64,000 nucleotides of DNA from Nerophis ophidion. Lineage: Eukaryota; Chordata; Actinopteri; Syngnathiformes; Syngnathidae. This document shows, one piece after another, positions 45,137-56,340 of the stretch. Each line of letters opens with the position of its first letter. Position 1 is the stretch's first letter. The notes beneath the pieces are model-generated. The model ran no database searches and was not told where the DNA came from. It saw nothing but the letters and a program-made list of their open reading frames with translations. Position numbers and translations under genes: made by a program. The stretch lies in the NCBI RefSeq assembly GCF_033978795.1, contig NC_084617.1, forward strand, positions 76,023,353 to 76,087,352. The letters run 5' to 3'.

Positions 45137-45966
45137 ACAGATTAGATTAAAACGTACCACCTGTGAAATCCAATCACCTGCCAGCCGTGTCTCGCCGTCA
45201 GCACTGCCCCGCCCCCGTCTGATGGTGCTCTGTCCTCAGCACCATGGACAGCGGCGGTGACCTTTTTGCTCCTGAAACAGCGCCGGCCCCACCTCCCTCC
45301 ACAGATGTGTATTACATTGTAAGAGTCAAATGCGGATCAAAACAAATGCAGCAGAATCTTGTAAATCTTAAATAGAATGTTTTGAAGGTAGCAGTTATTT
45401 GAACAACAATCACATGACCCAATTTTAGTAACCAGCGCAAAGAATCCTCCGAGGGAGTTTGCACTATTCTAAAAATACAAACGCTGCCCTTTGATTGTAA
45501 CAAAACTAACAGATGCCAAGCCACAAATATAACATTGCAGGAATCACTGGGACTGAAATGAGACGTGAAGTAATATATTCCACAGAGCTCCACAAACACC
45601 TATTAGAGCTAACACGGCCAAATGCACACCATTACACCTGATGGGGTTTTTTTTTTTGAATAACTTATTCAGAGCGCTGTGTCAAATGTATTCAAATCCC
45701 ACAAAATACTACTTTTGCACTTGACACTGAATAAAAAAAACATTTCTGCTAAAGGACGCTGGTTTGCTAGGAATGTAAGTTGCAGCAAAATACGAGTGGC
45801 ACACACCAGATGGAATTTAAATATTGCTTTGTGGACGTCAAGGCAATTTATCTGCAACCTCGTAGTTTAAAATATATTCATTTAGGTTGAGCAATTGTAG
45901 AATGGACTAGTAATGAAGCTTCGTGTTCACTGTCGTGAGTGTTTTGTAGATGTTATACTTCCTGTC
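45137..45966. other. Single-copy-looking interval with possible small exon
   Basis: No repeats shared with the window. Holds a candidate coding exon (next entry). The 95-residue minus frame 45312-45599 has no recognised domain. Confidence 0.4.
45244..45318 (+). CDS. Weak candidate first coding exon
   Basis: A good Kozak context (GCACCATGG) starts MDSGGDLFAPETAPAPPPST, followed by DVYYI and a donor-like GTAAGA at 45319. An acceptor-like TGTCCTCAG precedes it. The frame would otherwise stop at codon 45. I recognise no protein. Such a combination can occur by chance in 64 kb. Confidence 0.15.
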
Positions 45967-45983
45967 CAGTGTCTGGACAACTA

Positions 45984-46773
45984 CCGTATTTCCTGGAATT
46001 GCCGCCGGGGCGCTAATTAATTTAAAACCTCTTCTCACTCCGGCGTTTACTAAAGGCATGCGGTAAAATTAGGCCTGTGCTTATAAATTTGAGTGTGATG
46101 TAAGGATACCAAAAATGTTATTATGGTCTTACCTTTAATTATAAAGGAAGTCCATGTGCAGCTCCTTCTGATCAAAAGCATCGATAACTTGTTTATAGAA
46201 GTCTTCCTTATCTTTCTTCAGTTTTAAAAGTCTCTCTGTCTCGATGGAGATCTTCCTTTATTACCTCCTGCTTCGATTGAAAGTCCAGTTTAGAAAACAG
46301 TTTTATTTTAGATATGTAATCCTCCATGTTAAAAGTGCAAGCGAGAGGAAAAAATAAACGCTTGCTGCTTGTTGTCACTTCTTCTGCAGCCGAGTAGTCG
46401 CAAGAAGGATCACTAGCGCCCTCTACCACCAGGAGGCGGGAGTCATTTAGTGACTCATATTTGACACACGCAGCTACGGTATATTAATAAAACATAGCTG
46501 CTTACTGTTCTTTTTAGCATATTCAATAGCTTGGACCTTAAATCCTACTGAATGGCTCTTAATCTTCTTCCCTTTATGCGATTTCAAATGATTGAAATCA
46601 GCCATTTTGAAAATGATGACATAGGAAGTGTCACTCGTGACGTGACGAGTTTGACCCTGCGGAAATTCTAGACATGCGCTAATAAAAATAATATTTTGCG
46701 AAACAAGTTTGACCCGGCAGTAATTCTAGGCAGGCACGTACTATATACCCGGCGGCAATTCAAGGAAATATGG
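45984..46773 (-). mobile_element. Pogo-like transposon P, copy 3
   Basis: Termini CCGTATTTCCTGGAATTGCC / GGCAATTCAAGGAAATATGG with TA on both sides (45982-45983, 46774-46775). Two subterminal repeats remain (46640-46760). The MEDYISKIKLFSKLDFQSKQ frame is at 46208-46330. Confidence 0.8.
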
Positions 46774-47278
46774 TATTTTGACTCGGGGGGCCAAATTTTG
46801 AGAAAAAAAATGTATATCTGATTTTTAGAAACACTAATACAAAACCTCACAATAATGCCTAAATGAAGGCTAAAAAGGTAATCACAGACCGCCTTAAAAA
46901 CGGAATGGAATTATACATTATTTTACTGAATGAGACACTCAGAATGTTCATGAAAATAAAGAATGTGGGGTTTAAAATATTAACTATGAACGATAAAACA
47001 CTGAATATTGACAACATTTGCCCCCACTTGATAACTTGTTTTACAATCAAGCGAAACGCAACAAAAATGCGACAAACACAGTGAAATATGAACAATCTGA
47101 TACATCACTAAACTTTCAAACTTTGTTATGAAAATCTCCTTCGGCGTCTGTCCCTGACACCCACATTTCCGGCTAGAAACACTCCGTGGAAACGCTCCCC
47201 ACCCACACTGCTTGGTGCCTCTTCTAAGCTGCTGTGACTTACATTACCATAGTAATTAATTAGATTACCATAGTAAAT

Positions 47279-47640
47279 AGGTGTGGAGGGGCGTGGCCTG
47301 CGGGCCTGCAGCGAAGCGGGGTGTGCCAGGACCGGCCTAGCAATCAGCGACAGGTGCGTAGATGGCCCAGCTGGGCCTGGTTATCTAATCACCTATCGCT
47401 CTGTTATAAAGGAGCAGCCGGGATGAGACGTGTGGTGGGAGCTGGATTGAGAGCGAGAGAAAGACGGACACGAAAGAGACAGTTTGCTGGAAAACAAAAG
47501 CCCTGCACTTATTTGTGAAAACAAAAACAGTGTTGTAACCCTGATCCGAGCTCTCATGGCAGTGTTTGGTGGTCTGAGGAACCCACTGAAGGGCAACCTC
47601 CACACTAAGATATCAAGCAAAAGCGCACATTTCAACCAGT
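47279..47640 (+). mobile_element. LTR-like GC-rich block (same as inside hAT elements at 23009 and 49063)
   Basis: GTGGAGGGGCGTGGCCTGCG, then CGCTCTGTTATAAAGGAGCA (TATA-like), GAGCGAGAGAAAGACGGACA, ending with TGTTGTAACCCTGATCCGAG. It stands alone in H5, whereas in the other hAT family it is built into both copies. It could be a solo LTR or a promoter-bearing retroposon. Confidence 0.5.
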
Positions 47641-47994
47641 GAAATACTTAGTATGTTCAAAAAACATCATAATAGCAGCTACACTTTCCATCTTAAAGTT
47701 TTAAAATAATTATTTGTGAATGTCCGGCGTGCCAGATTGAAAAGCTAACGGGCCACATGTGGCCCCCGGAACTTAATTTGCCCAGGTCTGGTCTGCACCG
47801 TCACACTTTGCGAGCCTTGGTGTCCTTTTTGCTGCTTCTAATTTGGTTTTCTGGGTTCCTGATTTACTGGAGACCACCACCGACCTCACATCACCACTCA
47901 CTGATGAAGATGTGTTATCGTTTGCAACTTTCAAGCCTGTCCTTCATCTTCCTGCATTTTCTCACTTGGACTCTACTCTTGGATTGAGCTTTGT

Positions 47995-48437
47995 GGTTTC
48001 ACCCAGGTTCTGAATGCTCCTGGATAGCAAAACATTTTGGACAATTTCATGCTCCCAGCCTTGTGGGAACAGTTTGGAGCAAGCCCCTTCCTCTTCCGAC
48101 ATGACTGAGCACCAGTGCACAAAGCAAGGTCCATAAAGACATGGATGACAGAGTCTGGTGTGGATGGACTTGACTGGCCTGCACAGAGTCCTGACCTGAA
48201 CCTGATTGAACACCTTTGGGATGAATCAGTGTGTGACCTCACCAATGCGCTTTTGAAAGAATGGTAGGATATTCCTATAAACAAACTCCGCAGCCTTGTG
48301 GACAGCCTTCCCAAAAAGAGTTGAAGCTGTAATAGCTGCAAAAGGTCATATTGAACCCTATGGGTTAGGAATGGGATGGCACTTCAAGTTCATTTCTGAG
48401 TCAAGGCAGGTGGCCAAATACTTTTGGCAATATAGTT
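47995..48437 (+). mobile_element. Second Tc1/mariner-like family, C-terminal remnant
   Basis: Fragments of the transposase end can be read with frameshifts: a catalytic-Asp region near GACATGACTGAGCACCAGTG, then CCTGACCTGAACCTGATTGA encoding PDLNLIEHLW and KLRSLVDSLPKR-like sequence. The terminus is GGCCAAATACTTTTGGCAAT followed by ATAGT. Only about one third of an element remains. Confidence 0.75.
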
Positions 48438-49062
48438 TATGTCATACACTTCACAAACAGTCGCTGTCTCAGTCATTTTTTATACATAAACAGCTTTCTG
48501 AACCAGCTGGAGAAGTCTTGTAGGACAACTCTCACCTCACAAAAGCAATGATGACAATAACGCTAAAACAAGTCCCAGATGTGATACATCTTACTCAGAC
48601 ATAGAACGCCTCATACATAAAATATATTTCTTTAATGTCTGTATAGTTGTATGTTTACTTAAAAAAAAAAAAAAGGTGTGAAACGTCCATGCATTCATTT
48701 TCTACCGCTTGTCCCTCACTGCAAAAACTGTCTGTTGAGAACGTAACACATGCAAATACAAAAGATAGAATAACTTCCTGTCTTGCTCTGTTTCATCTGC
48801 AAACTCCTCTTTGAGGTTGGCAGGTCAACCTAAGTTCAATCTCACGCTAAGTTTGGTTTCTCTTCAGTTTGTCCAACACAATGCATAATCAAAAAATCAT
48901 ATTTCAATAAAAATGAGATAACTTATTTCTAATTAATCCAACAAAAACTCACAAGTATAAATTTACTTTTTAAAGTAATAGTTTTTTACTTCAAGCATGA
49001 AAAAATACAAAAAAACCCCGATGCCGAACGCATATCATGATGTCAAGATAATGGCACTAGCA

Positions 49063-50022
49063 CAGGGGTCGGGAACCTTTTTGGCTGCGGGAGCCAAGAA
49101 TCCAAATATTTTAAAATTGATTTCCATAAGAGCCATATAATTTTTTTTTTAACACTGAACACAACTAAAGGTGTGCATTTTTAAGTAAGGCCAACATTTC
49201 AAGAGTATAATAGCTCTCTTATTATTTGTAATAACATTGTTATTCTGAAGCTAACTGTGGAGGGGGCGTGGCCTGCGGGCCTGCAGCGAAGCAGGATGTG
49301 CCAGGACCGGCCTCGAAATCAGAGACAGGTGCGTAAACGGCCCACCTGGGCCTTGTTATCTAATCACCTGTCGCTCTGTTATAAGCAGCAGCCAGGAGGA
49401 GAGACAGGGTTGGGGCTGGAGCCAGAGCGCGAAGGAGAACAAAAGAGAAAAAGACAATTGCTGGAAAGCAACGGAGAGACTTATTGTGAAGTGAAGTGAA
49501 TTATATTTATATAGCGCTTTTCCCTAGTGACTCAAAGCGCTTTACATAGTGAAACCCATTATCTAAGTTACATTTAAAGCAGTGTGGGTGGCACTGGGAG
49601 CAGGTGGGTGAAGTGTCTTGCCCAAGGACACAACGGCATTGACTAGGATGGCGGAAGCGGGAATCGAACCTGCAACCCTCAAGTTGCTGGCACGGCCACT
49701 CTACCAACCGAGCTATTGAAAAATAAAATACAAAAATATTGCAACCCTGAAACAGGCTCTTATGTTGGTGCTAAACTAATCAATAAATCACTTCTTACCC
49801 TTAATGCAACTTCTTGAACAAGTGCGGTAGAAAAAAGGATGGATGGATTCAAATGCATGAGCATGTTTTATATTTTGCACATTATTTGTAACACTTTGAT
49901 TACACGTGGAATTATTCATCACTTATTGTGTTAAGCAATGTTAGCTCAGATTTATCCAAGAGCCAGATGCAGTCATCGAAAGAGCCACATCTGGCTCTAG
50001 AACCATAGGTTCCCTACCCCTG
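49063..50022. mobile_element. hAT-type non-autonomous element, sister of 23009-24167
   Basis: Termini CAGGGGTCGGGAACCTTTTT and AGGTTCCCTACCCCTG. The flanking 8-mers CACTAGCA (49055) and TTCTAGCA (50023) agree at six of eight positions, consistent with an aged duplication. Contains the LTR-like block from about 49257 in the opposite orientation to the 23009 copy, and a SINE-A at a different place from the nested SINE there. Confidence 0.83.
49486..49716 (-). mobile_element. SINE-A inside hAT
   Basis: Tail GTGAAGTGAAGTGAATTATA on the left, head CGGGAATCGAACCTGCAACC with CCGAGCTAT on the right. The interrupted host sequence reads CTTATTG before and CTATTG after, a short probable duplication. 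Confidence 0.88.
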
Positions 50023-50300
50023 TTCTAGCATTTACTTCATTTAAGAATATTTTTCAACATATTGAGCAGAAAGGTCTCGTTTTTTTCCTACCAAGAAAAG
50101 TACTCTTGTTATTAGTGAGAATGTACTTATTTTATAGTATTTTTTAGGTTCATCGAGGTTAGCTAATTTTACTTGTTTTGGAAAGTCTTGACCAGACAAA
50201 TTTTCTTGTTCTATTGACAGATAATTTTGCTTAGTTCAAATAAAAAAAAAACTAATTTTGTATTTTTTTTCTTGTTTTTGAACACTGACTTTTTGCAGTG

Positions 50301-50745
50301 CTCTCGGACGTGAAAACTATTATCATGAAAAGTTGTGTTATCAGAAGAACAACCAATAATGTAACATTTGGACTTAATCAAAGCTGGATATAGAATTAAT
50401 GGTATTTCTGTTTATATATTGTGTTTTTTTAAGGAAACTAAGAAAAGACAGAGGTCAGTACTACAGTACATGCATGTGTGTTAAGAATTACGCTTATCTT
50501 GTTTCTGTGTTCTACTGTAAACATATAATAATTCCCAAAATAACAAAGTTTTACAGTAAGTACAGTAATTCCAATGTAGAATATCCATGGAAATGTAGCA
50601 TTGCAACATTTTTATTGTTCAGTTATCAAGACAATGCTGACCTCTAGTGGCAACAACGTTGACTGCAGCTCTGATCAGTGATGAATTAATTACCTGTCAT
50701 GCTTCAAATAAATAGTACACTACTGACTTTGTCTCAAGTCATATA
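50301..50745. other. AT-rich interval without gene
   Basis: An 82-residue plus frame (50399-50647) with hydrophobic stretches has no recognisable domain and poor start context. Otherwise nothing is seen. Confidence 0.45.
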
Positions 50746-51285
50746 CAGGTGCTGGTCATATTATTAGAATATCGTGAAAACGTTGATTTATTTAATTGAT
50801 TCCATTTAGAAAGTCAAACTTGTAGAATGTATACATTCATTCCAAACAGACTGATACATTTCAAGTGTTTTTTTCACCAAAAAGGAGATAATTATAGCTG
50901 ACAACCAATGAAAACCCTAAATTCAACATCTCATTAAATTAGAATATGGTGAAACAGGTCAGATATTGAAGACACCTGGTGCCACACTCTAATTAGCTAA
51001 CTAACTCAAAACACCTGGAAAAGCCTTTAAATGGTCTCTGGTTTTGATTCTGTATGACACACAATCATGGGGAAGACTGCTGACTTGACAACTGTCCAAA
51101 AGATGACCATTGATACTTTAAAGAAGGAGGGCAAGACACAAAAGTTCATTGCCAAAGAGGTTGGATGTTCCCAGAGCTCTGTGTCCAAGCACATTAATAG
51201 AGAGGCAAAGATGTGGTAGAAAAAAGTGGGATAACCGCACCCTGGACAGGATTTTCAAACAAAACCGATTCAAAAATGTGGGGGG
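50746..51285 (+). mobile_element. Third Tc1-like family, 5' half only
   Basis: Begins after TA with CAGGTGCTGGTCATATTATT, a Tc1-type terminal repeat, and includes a partial internal echo (CATTAAATTAGAATATGGTG near 50931). The transposase start is at 51067. The element stops where the L2 fragment begins (about 51286), so the catalytic half is missing. Confidence 0.82.
51067..51219 (+). pseudogene. Tc1-like transposase N-terminus (HTH)
   Basis: Fifty codons: MGKTADLTTVQKMTIDTLKK, EGKTQKFIAKEVGCSQSSVS, KHINREAKMW, then TAG. FIAKEVGCSQSSVSKHI is the first helix-turn-helix of the paired-like DNA-binding domain. A full-length protein would have a DDE domain, all of it lost here. Confidence 0.82.
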
Positions 51286-51768
51286 GGGATCATATTTTCG
51301 ATACCGTCGATCATAATATTTTATTAGAACGTATCAAAACAGGAATTGGTATGTCAGACTTAGCCCTGTCTTGGTTTAACTCTTATCTTACTGACAGGAT
51401 GCAGTGTGTCTCCCATAACAATGTGACCTCGGACTATGTTAAGGTAACGTGTGGAGTTCCCCAGGGTTCGGTCCTTGGCCCTGCACTCTTCAGCATCTAC
51501 ATGCTGCCGCTAGGTGACATCATACGCAAATACGGTGTTAGCTTTCACTGCTATGCTGATGACACCCAACTCTACATGCCCCTAAAGCTGACCAACACGC
51601 CGGATTGTAGTCAGCTGGAGGCGTGTCTTAATGAAATTAAACAATGGATGTGCGCTCATTTTTTGCAACTTAAGGCCAAAAAAACGGAAATGCTGATTAT
51701 CGGTCCTGCTAGACACCGACCTCTATTTAATAATACAACTTTAACATTTGACAACCAAATAATGTGTT
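51286..51768 (+). pseudogene. L2 LINE reverse transcriptase fragment
   Basis: An open frame covers FDTVDHNILLERIKTGIGMS, GVPQGSVLGPALFSIYMLPL, FHCYADDTQLYMPLKL and KKTEMLIIGPARHRPLFNNT, that is RT blocks around the catalytic YADD. It is intact over 160 residues but cut at both ends. The breakpoint on the left fuses it to the Tc1 remnant, and on the right to hAT debris. The last 115 codons match the minus-strand copy at 2105-2506 closely. Confidence 0.9.
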
Positions 51769-51769
51769 A

Positions 51770-52347
51770 GTCATTCGTGTTTGGTGTGGGTTCACAGTGT
51801 GGCGCATATTTGTAACAATGTTAAAGTTTTTTATATGGACACCCTCAGTGTGACCTGTATGCTGTTGATCAAGTATGCCTTGCATTCACTTACATGTGTG
51901 TAGAAGCCACATATATTACGTGACTGGGCCAGCACGCTGTTTGTGAGGAGGAAAAACACACTTGACGACAAGTTGTAGGGGACGCTAAAGGCGGTGTCTT
52001 TAAGGCACGCCCCCAATATTGTTGTCCGGGTGGAATTCGGGAGAATGGTTGCACCGGGAGATTTTCGGGAAGGGCGCTGAAATTCGAGAGTCTCCCGGGA
52101 AATCGGTGAATGCGGTGTTACAGCGGCACCGCTGTACAACACCGGCAGGCCAGCTCTAATGTTAATTTGATATTGACTCAAGGGCCAAATGAAATTATAT
52201 GGTGGGCCAGATTTGGCCCCCGGGCCAGAGTTTGACAACTATTTGCTAGATCTATCCGGCACAAGTGGAAAAGCCGGGTCCCTGAAGTTAATGCCAACAT
52301 TAAACCGGTCCGTGGTGGAAAAAAAGGTCGGGGACCCCCTGCTGTGT
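51770..52347. mobile_element. hAT-type fragments, at least two
   Basis: 51770-52247 ends GGCCCCCGGGCCAGAGTTTG, a hAT-like terminus, with GGGAGATTTTCGGGAAGGGC inside. 52256-52347 is a different hAT end (AACCGGTCCGTGGTGGAAAA to GGTCGGGGACCCCCTG), related in style to the element at 17084. Neither has both ends here. Confidence 0.5.
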
Positions 52348-52885
52348 ACTACTGAAACTAAAGCAGGGGAGTCCAAAGTGTGGCCCGGGGGCCATTTGCG
52401 GCCCGCAGCTAATGTTTTACCGGCCCGCAGCACATCATTCTAAAAATACTAAAATATATATATATATTTTATAAACAATAAAAAGTGGAATAAAAGAGCA
52501 AATTGGTGAAATGCAACGAGAAAAAGTTGCATTGTTGACTCTATTAACATAATTTTTAAAATAATTTCTCAAAAAATAATAATGAATAAAAATCAATGTT
52601 GCTATAAATTATTTATTAATTTAAGGACAAAAAGCACACAAAAACAACAAACATAAAAACATGAAAAATATGAAAATTAATACTAATTATACTAATTATC
52701 ATATTGATTGTTATTATAAATATACCAAACCAATTACAATATATATTATCTGAAGCTGATATAGAGATTTAAGTGTTGAATAAAAAAAATATATATTTTT
52801 TTAAAAACATAGCCTTTTTATGAGTGGGGCACTTTTGGATCTTAGTGGAATTTAATAACTGTCTTTGCTAAAAAAAAAAAAAAAA

Positions 52886-53097
52886 GAATTATATTTATAT
52901 AGCACTTTTCTCTAGGGACTCAAAGCCACTATCTAAGTTACATTTAAAGCAGTGTGGGTGGCACTGGGAGCAGGTGGGTAAAGTGTCTTGCCCAAGGAAA
53001 CAACGGCAGTGACTAGGATGGCAGAAACTGGGATCGAACCTGGAACCCTCAAGTTGCTGGCACGGCCACTCTACCAACTGAGCTATACCGCCCCCCC
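52886..53097 (-). mobile_element. SINE-A inside H8
   Basis: Tail GAATTATATTTATATAGCAC after an A-rich run, head GGGATCGAACCTGGAACCCT and CTGAGCTATACCGCC. It has lost part of the AAAGCGCTTTACATAGTG module. Confidence 0.85.
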
Positions 53098-53345
53098 AAA
53101 AAATAAAAATAATAAATCCGAATCAATTTTGCTATGAATTATTGACCAATAACTTCACATTAAATATTTCCCTTTGAAAATCTTTTTGGGGAAAAATACT
53201 GTGGATTTTGTATTTTGCCTCAAAAAATAGGGTTTTGACAAAAAGCTCAAAAAAAGTAAAAAAAAAAAATAATGAAGTAGAATTAGCGATTCAAGGGTTT
53301 TATGAACAAAATAATATATTTATTATTTTGAACCTTGTTTAAAGG

Positions 53346-53732
53346 TGTCATGACCCGTAATCTGGATCATGTTTAGTTTAGTTATTTTCTGTTAGTTTGG
53401 ACTCGCTTTGTGAGTCAGTTTGGTCACCATGGCAACATATTAATTTCACCTGCTGCGGGTTCCAGACGCACACCTGTTTTTGTTAATTACTTCCTTATTT
53501 AAGCCTGCCTTGTCCCGTCAGTCGGTCTTGGTCCCTTGTTTGCGGTATGCAACTGTTTCCTTGGTAATTACTAGATGTCTTGTTACCTGATCCTGTGCTA
53601 GTGTTAGCATTAGCTTCTGTGCTTTCGCCACGCGTTTCTTTTCGTCTGTTTTTGTACCAGTGTTTTGTTATTAAATCATTCTTCCCTTTACGTTGTTGTC
53701 CGGAGTGTCTATGTTTTGTCCCGCACGTGACA
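53346..53732 (+). mobile_element. Solo LTR (gypsy-like) inside the K2 terminus
   Basis: Runs TGTCATGACCCGTAATC to CCCGCACGTGACA, with TG/CA ends. Target duplication AAAGG (53341-53345) and AAAGT (53733-53737). TTCCTTATTTAAGCCTGC is TATA-like, and TTATTAAATCATTC a possible poly(A) region. Removing it restores the K2 terminus, which confirms the borders. The 90-residue minus frame over it is not a gene. Confidence 0.85.
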
Positions 53733-53932
53733 AAAGTCCTACTGAAAGCCACTACTAGCGACCACACAGTCTGATAGTTTATATATCAATGATGAAATAT
53801 TAACACTGCAACACATGCCAATACGGCCGCTTTAGTTTACTAAATTGCAATTTTAAATTCCCTAGGAGTTTTGTCATGAAAACGTCGCGTAATGATGACG
53901 TGTACGCAAGACGTCACGGGTTTTTAGGAAGT

Positions 53933-54677
53933 GGGTGGAGGACAGAGTAAAACAACTTGCACTGAGCCTAGTCTATAAAATCCGCTACACCTCCTTGATA
54001 CTGAAGTACATGTCAAACTACTTCCTTAACGTAAATGACCGCCATAACCACAACACCAGGGGGAGCTCCACAAACCACGTTAAACCCAGATTCCGATCTA
54101 ACAAAGGTCTTAACTCATTCTCTTTCTATGCCACATCAATGTGGAATGCACTCCCAACAGGTGGAAAAGTAAGTGCATCTCTATCCTCCTTCAAAAGCGC
54201 TCTAAAACAACACCTCCAGGCAACTTCAACACTTTACTAATACCCTCCTCCATTCACATCCCATCTCCCCGGATTGTAAACAACTCAAATGTACTTCTAA
54301 TGTATATACTTGTTCTTATGCTATGTGAACTCACTATGTTCTCTGCTGGCTGTACATATCCTACTAAGTCACACCTACACTGTTTCAATGTCCACATTTC
54401 TCTGTTGATGCAATTGTTGATGACTGAAGTACTGATATCAACCAAAGCCCCGGATTGTAAATAATGTAAATAATTAAATGTACATACTATGATGATTAAC
54501 TTGTGTGATGACTGTATTATGCTGATAGTATATATTTGTACCATGAATTGATTAACGTGGACCCCGACTTAAACAAGTTGAAAAACGTATTGGGGTGTTA
54601 CCATTTAGTGGTCAATTGTACGGAATATGTACTGTACTGTGCAATCTACTAATAAAAGTATCAATCAATCAATCAAT
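53933..54677 (+). mobile_element. Non-LTR LINE 3' end with CAAT-repeat tail
   Basis: The frame 53935-54240 reads RVKQLALSLVYKIRYTSLIL, NHNTRGSSTNHVKPRFRSN and FSFYATSMWNALP, ending FKSALKQHLQAT, a non-LTR ORF2 C-terminus of the L2/CR1/Rex1 kind but distinct from the L2 family elsewhere in the window. The 3' UTR ends CAATCTACTAATAAAAGTAT followed by CAAT repeats. Confidence 0.82.
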
Positions 54678-54920
54678 ATGAGCGCTGCACACACACACAG
54701 CTAAAAGTCGTCTGCTTTAACCGCATAATTACACAGTATTTTGGACATCTGTGTTGCTGAATCTTTTGCAATTTGTTCAATTAATAATGGAGAAGTCACA
54801 GTAGAAAGATGGAGTTGGGAAGCTTTAGACTTTAGCCACACAAACACACGGTGATTCCTTGTTTAAAATTCCTGGAGGTGAAACTTTACTATGGATCAGA
54901 GCGCGGTCAAGCGAACATGG

Positions 54921-55167
54921 ATGGGTTGTACTTGTATAGCGCTTTTCTACCTTCAAGGTACTCAAAGCACTTTGACACTACTTCCACATTCACACACACA
55001 TTCACACACTGATGGAGGGAGCTGCCATGCAAGGCGCCAACCAGCACCCATCAGGAGCAAGGGTGAAGTGTCTTGCTCAGGACACAACGGACGTGACGAG
55101 GTTGGTGCTAGGTGGGATTTGAACCTCGGGTTGAGCACGGCCACTCTCCCACTACGCCACGCCGACC
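54921..55167 (-). mobile_element. SINE-B inside K2 copy 2
   Basis: TGGGTTGTACTTGTATAGCG at the tail side, CACGGCCACTCTCCCACTAC and GCCACGCCGACC at the head. The B box lies at GGGATTTGAACC. It matches 4669-4932 with a few short deletions. Confidence 0.85.
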
Positions 55168-55933
55168 ACTTGTCAACCAGCAGGTTTCGGTGAGAAAATT
55201 GTGGTTAAAAAGTCGCTTCTTACCGGAGAAAAGCTGAGCTTGTGTCGTCCATAAAGCTGCCGTCGACTTCCCTGAGACATTGGCGTCAAGACACCCTTCC
55301 GACTATCAGGTACTATTTAACTCACTAAAACACTAGCAACACAATAGAAAGATAAGGGATTTCCCAGAATTATTTTAGTAAATGTGTCTAAAAACATCGG
55401 GATTATTTTTTTGTTTTTTTTCTAGTCTGTCGCTATCAATATCCTCAAACACAAATCTTTCATCCTCGCTCAAATTAATGGGGAAATTGTCGTTTTCTCG
55501 GTCCGAAATGGAGGTTCCCATTATAAACAATGTGAATATGAGAGGAGCCCCCACACTTGTGATGTCATCGTCTGTGACTTCCGGTACAGGCAGGGCTTTT
55601 CTCTTAGCACCGAAAGTTGTGAACTTTATTGTCGATGTTCTCTACTAAATCCTTTCAGCAAAAATACGGCAACATCTGCAAATGATGAAGTATGACACAT
55701 AGAATGGAGCTGCTATCCCCGTTTAAATAAGAACATTTAATTTCTGAGGCCTTTAAGACTGAAAACCTTCTGGGTCCTTAAGACCTAACTTGAGGGAGCC
55801 CAAACAATTAAAAAAAAAAAAGTGTATATTGTATAGGTTTTGAAAATGAAAAATATCAACTTGGCCTCGTCGTGCTTGGATCTTTCAGTGTGTGGCCCTC
55901 AGTGGAAAATGTTTGGACGCCCCTGAAGTAAAG

Positions 55934-56340
55934 TATGTTTGAGTGACAGCAGAGGGCAGTATAGTACTTTGTATCCCCAGGTCCCTTATTACTAAAGTGT
56001 GGAATACAGTCTGCACAAAGTCTCTGCACTTCCTTCTGATCCAGGCTGAATGGAGTTGATCCTAGTCCACAATCAAAGACAGAAGATGAGTTGCTGACAG
56101 GTGGACTGGGGATTAGTTGTGAGCAGTTTTTATGCGGCCCTCCTCTCCGCTTCCTGTCCGCTCCTCATTAGAAGATCTCTGATCTAATTATGTGCACCAT
56201 TGATCAGTGGAACCTTTTCTGTTCTGTCTTCATTAATTACTAATTGAAAGACAACTAGAAAAACAGTCCAGCGACCCCTAGGACCGCAACAGATGAAGCC
56301 GTTTTTTGCTTGATGGGAAAAGAAATCTAGTATATAGTAT
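55934..56340. other. Single-copy-looking interval
   Basis: Between the nest and the L2 array. No shared repeats and no coding frame. 56040-56180 has balanced composition. Confidence 0.45.

Larger units (their letters stand above)
45967..47790. mobile_element. hAT-type element H5 with P and LTR-like insertions
   Basis: Ends CAGTGTCTGGACAAC and (complement) CAGACCTGGGCAAATTAAG, the same terminal type as 38103. Interior matches H4 after removing the P element (45984-46773) and the LTR-like block (47279-47640). No clear 8-bp duplication is seen (TTCCTGTC versus GTCTGCAC). No transposase frame. Confidence 0.68.
48717..50300. mobile_element. DNA transposon with CACTGCAAAAA termini, split by a hAT
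   Basis: Left end CACTGCAAAAACTGTCTG and right end CTGACTTTTTGCAGTG form an inverted pair. AT-rich interior parts (48730-49060 and 50023-50290) flank the nested hAT at 49063-50022. No coding capacity and no obvious target duplication. The superfamily is not assigned. Confidence 0.6.
53343..55752 (+). mobile_element. TTAA-type transposon K2, copy 2, heavily interrupted
   Basis: TTAA at 53339-53342 and 55753-55756. The left terminus is split by a solo LTR (AGG | CCTACTGAAAGCCACTACTA). The right end is TTTCTGAGGCCT. Interior blocks match K2 copy 1: AAGTCGTCTGCTTTAACCGC, CACAACAAATCTTTCATCC-like sequence and ATGATGAAGTATGACACATA. Its THAP frame is destroyed. It also contains a LINE (53933) and a SINE-B (54921). 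Confidence 0.83.
52364..55925. mobile_element. hAT-type element H8, outer shell of a four-layer nest
   Basis: Termini CAGGGGAGTCCAAAGTGTGG and (complement of the right end) CAGGGGCGTCCAAACATTTT. The flanking 8-mers are AACTAAAG (52356-52363) and AAGTAAAG (55926-55933), one mismatch. The element's own sequence is only about 52364-52885, 53098-53342 and 55753-55925. The rest is later insertions. No transposase frame. Confidence 0.83.

Noticed and set aside
53346..53732. Complete endogenous retrovirus
   Set aside because: Only one LTR with its 5-bp duplication is present. No gag, pol or env sequence occurs near it.
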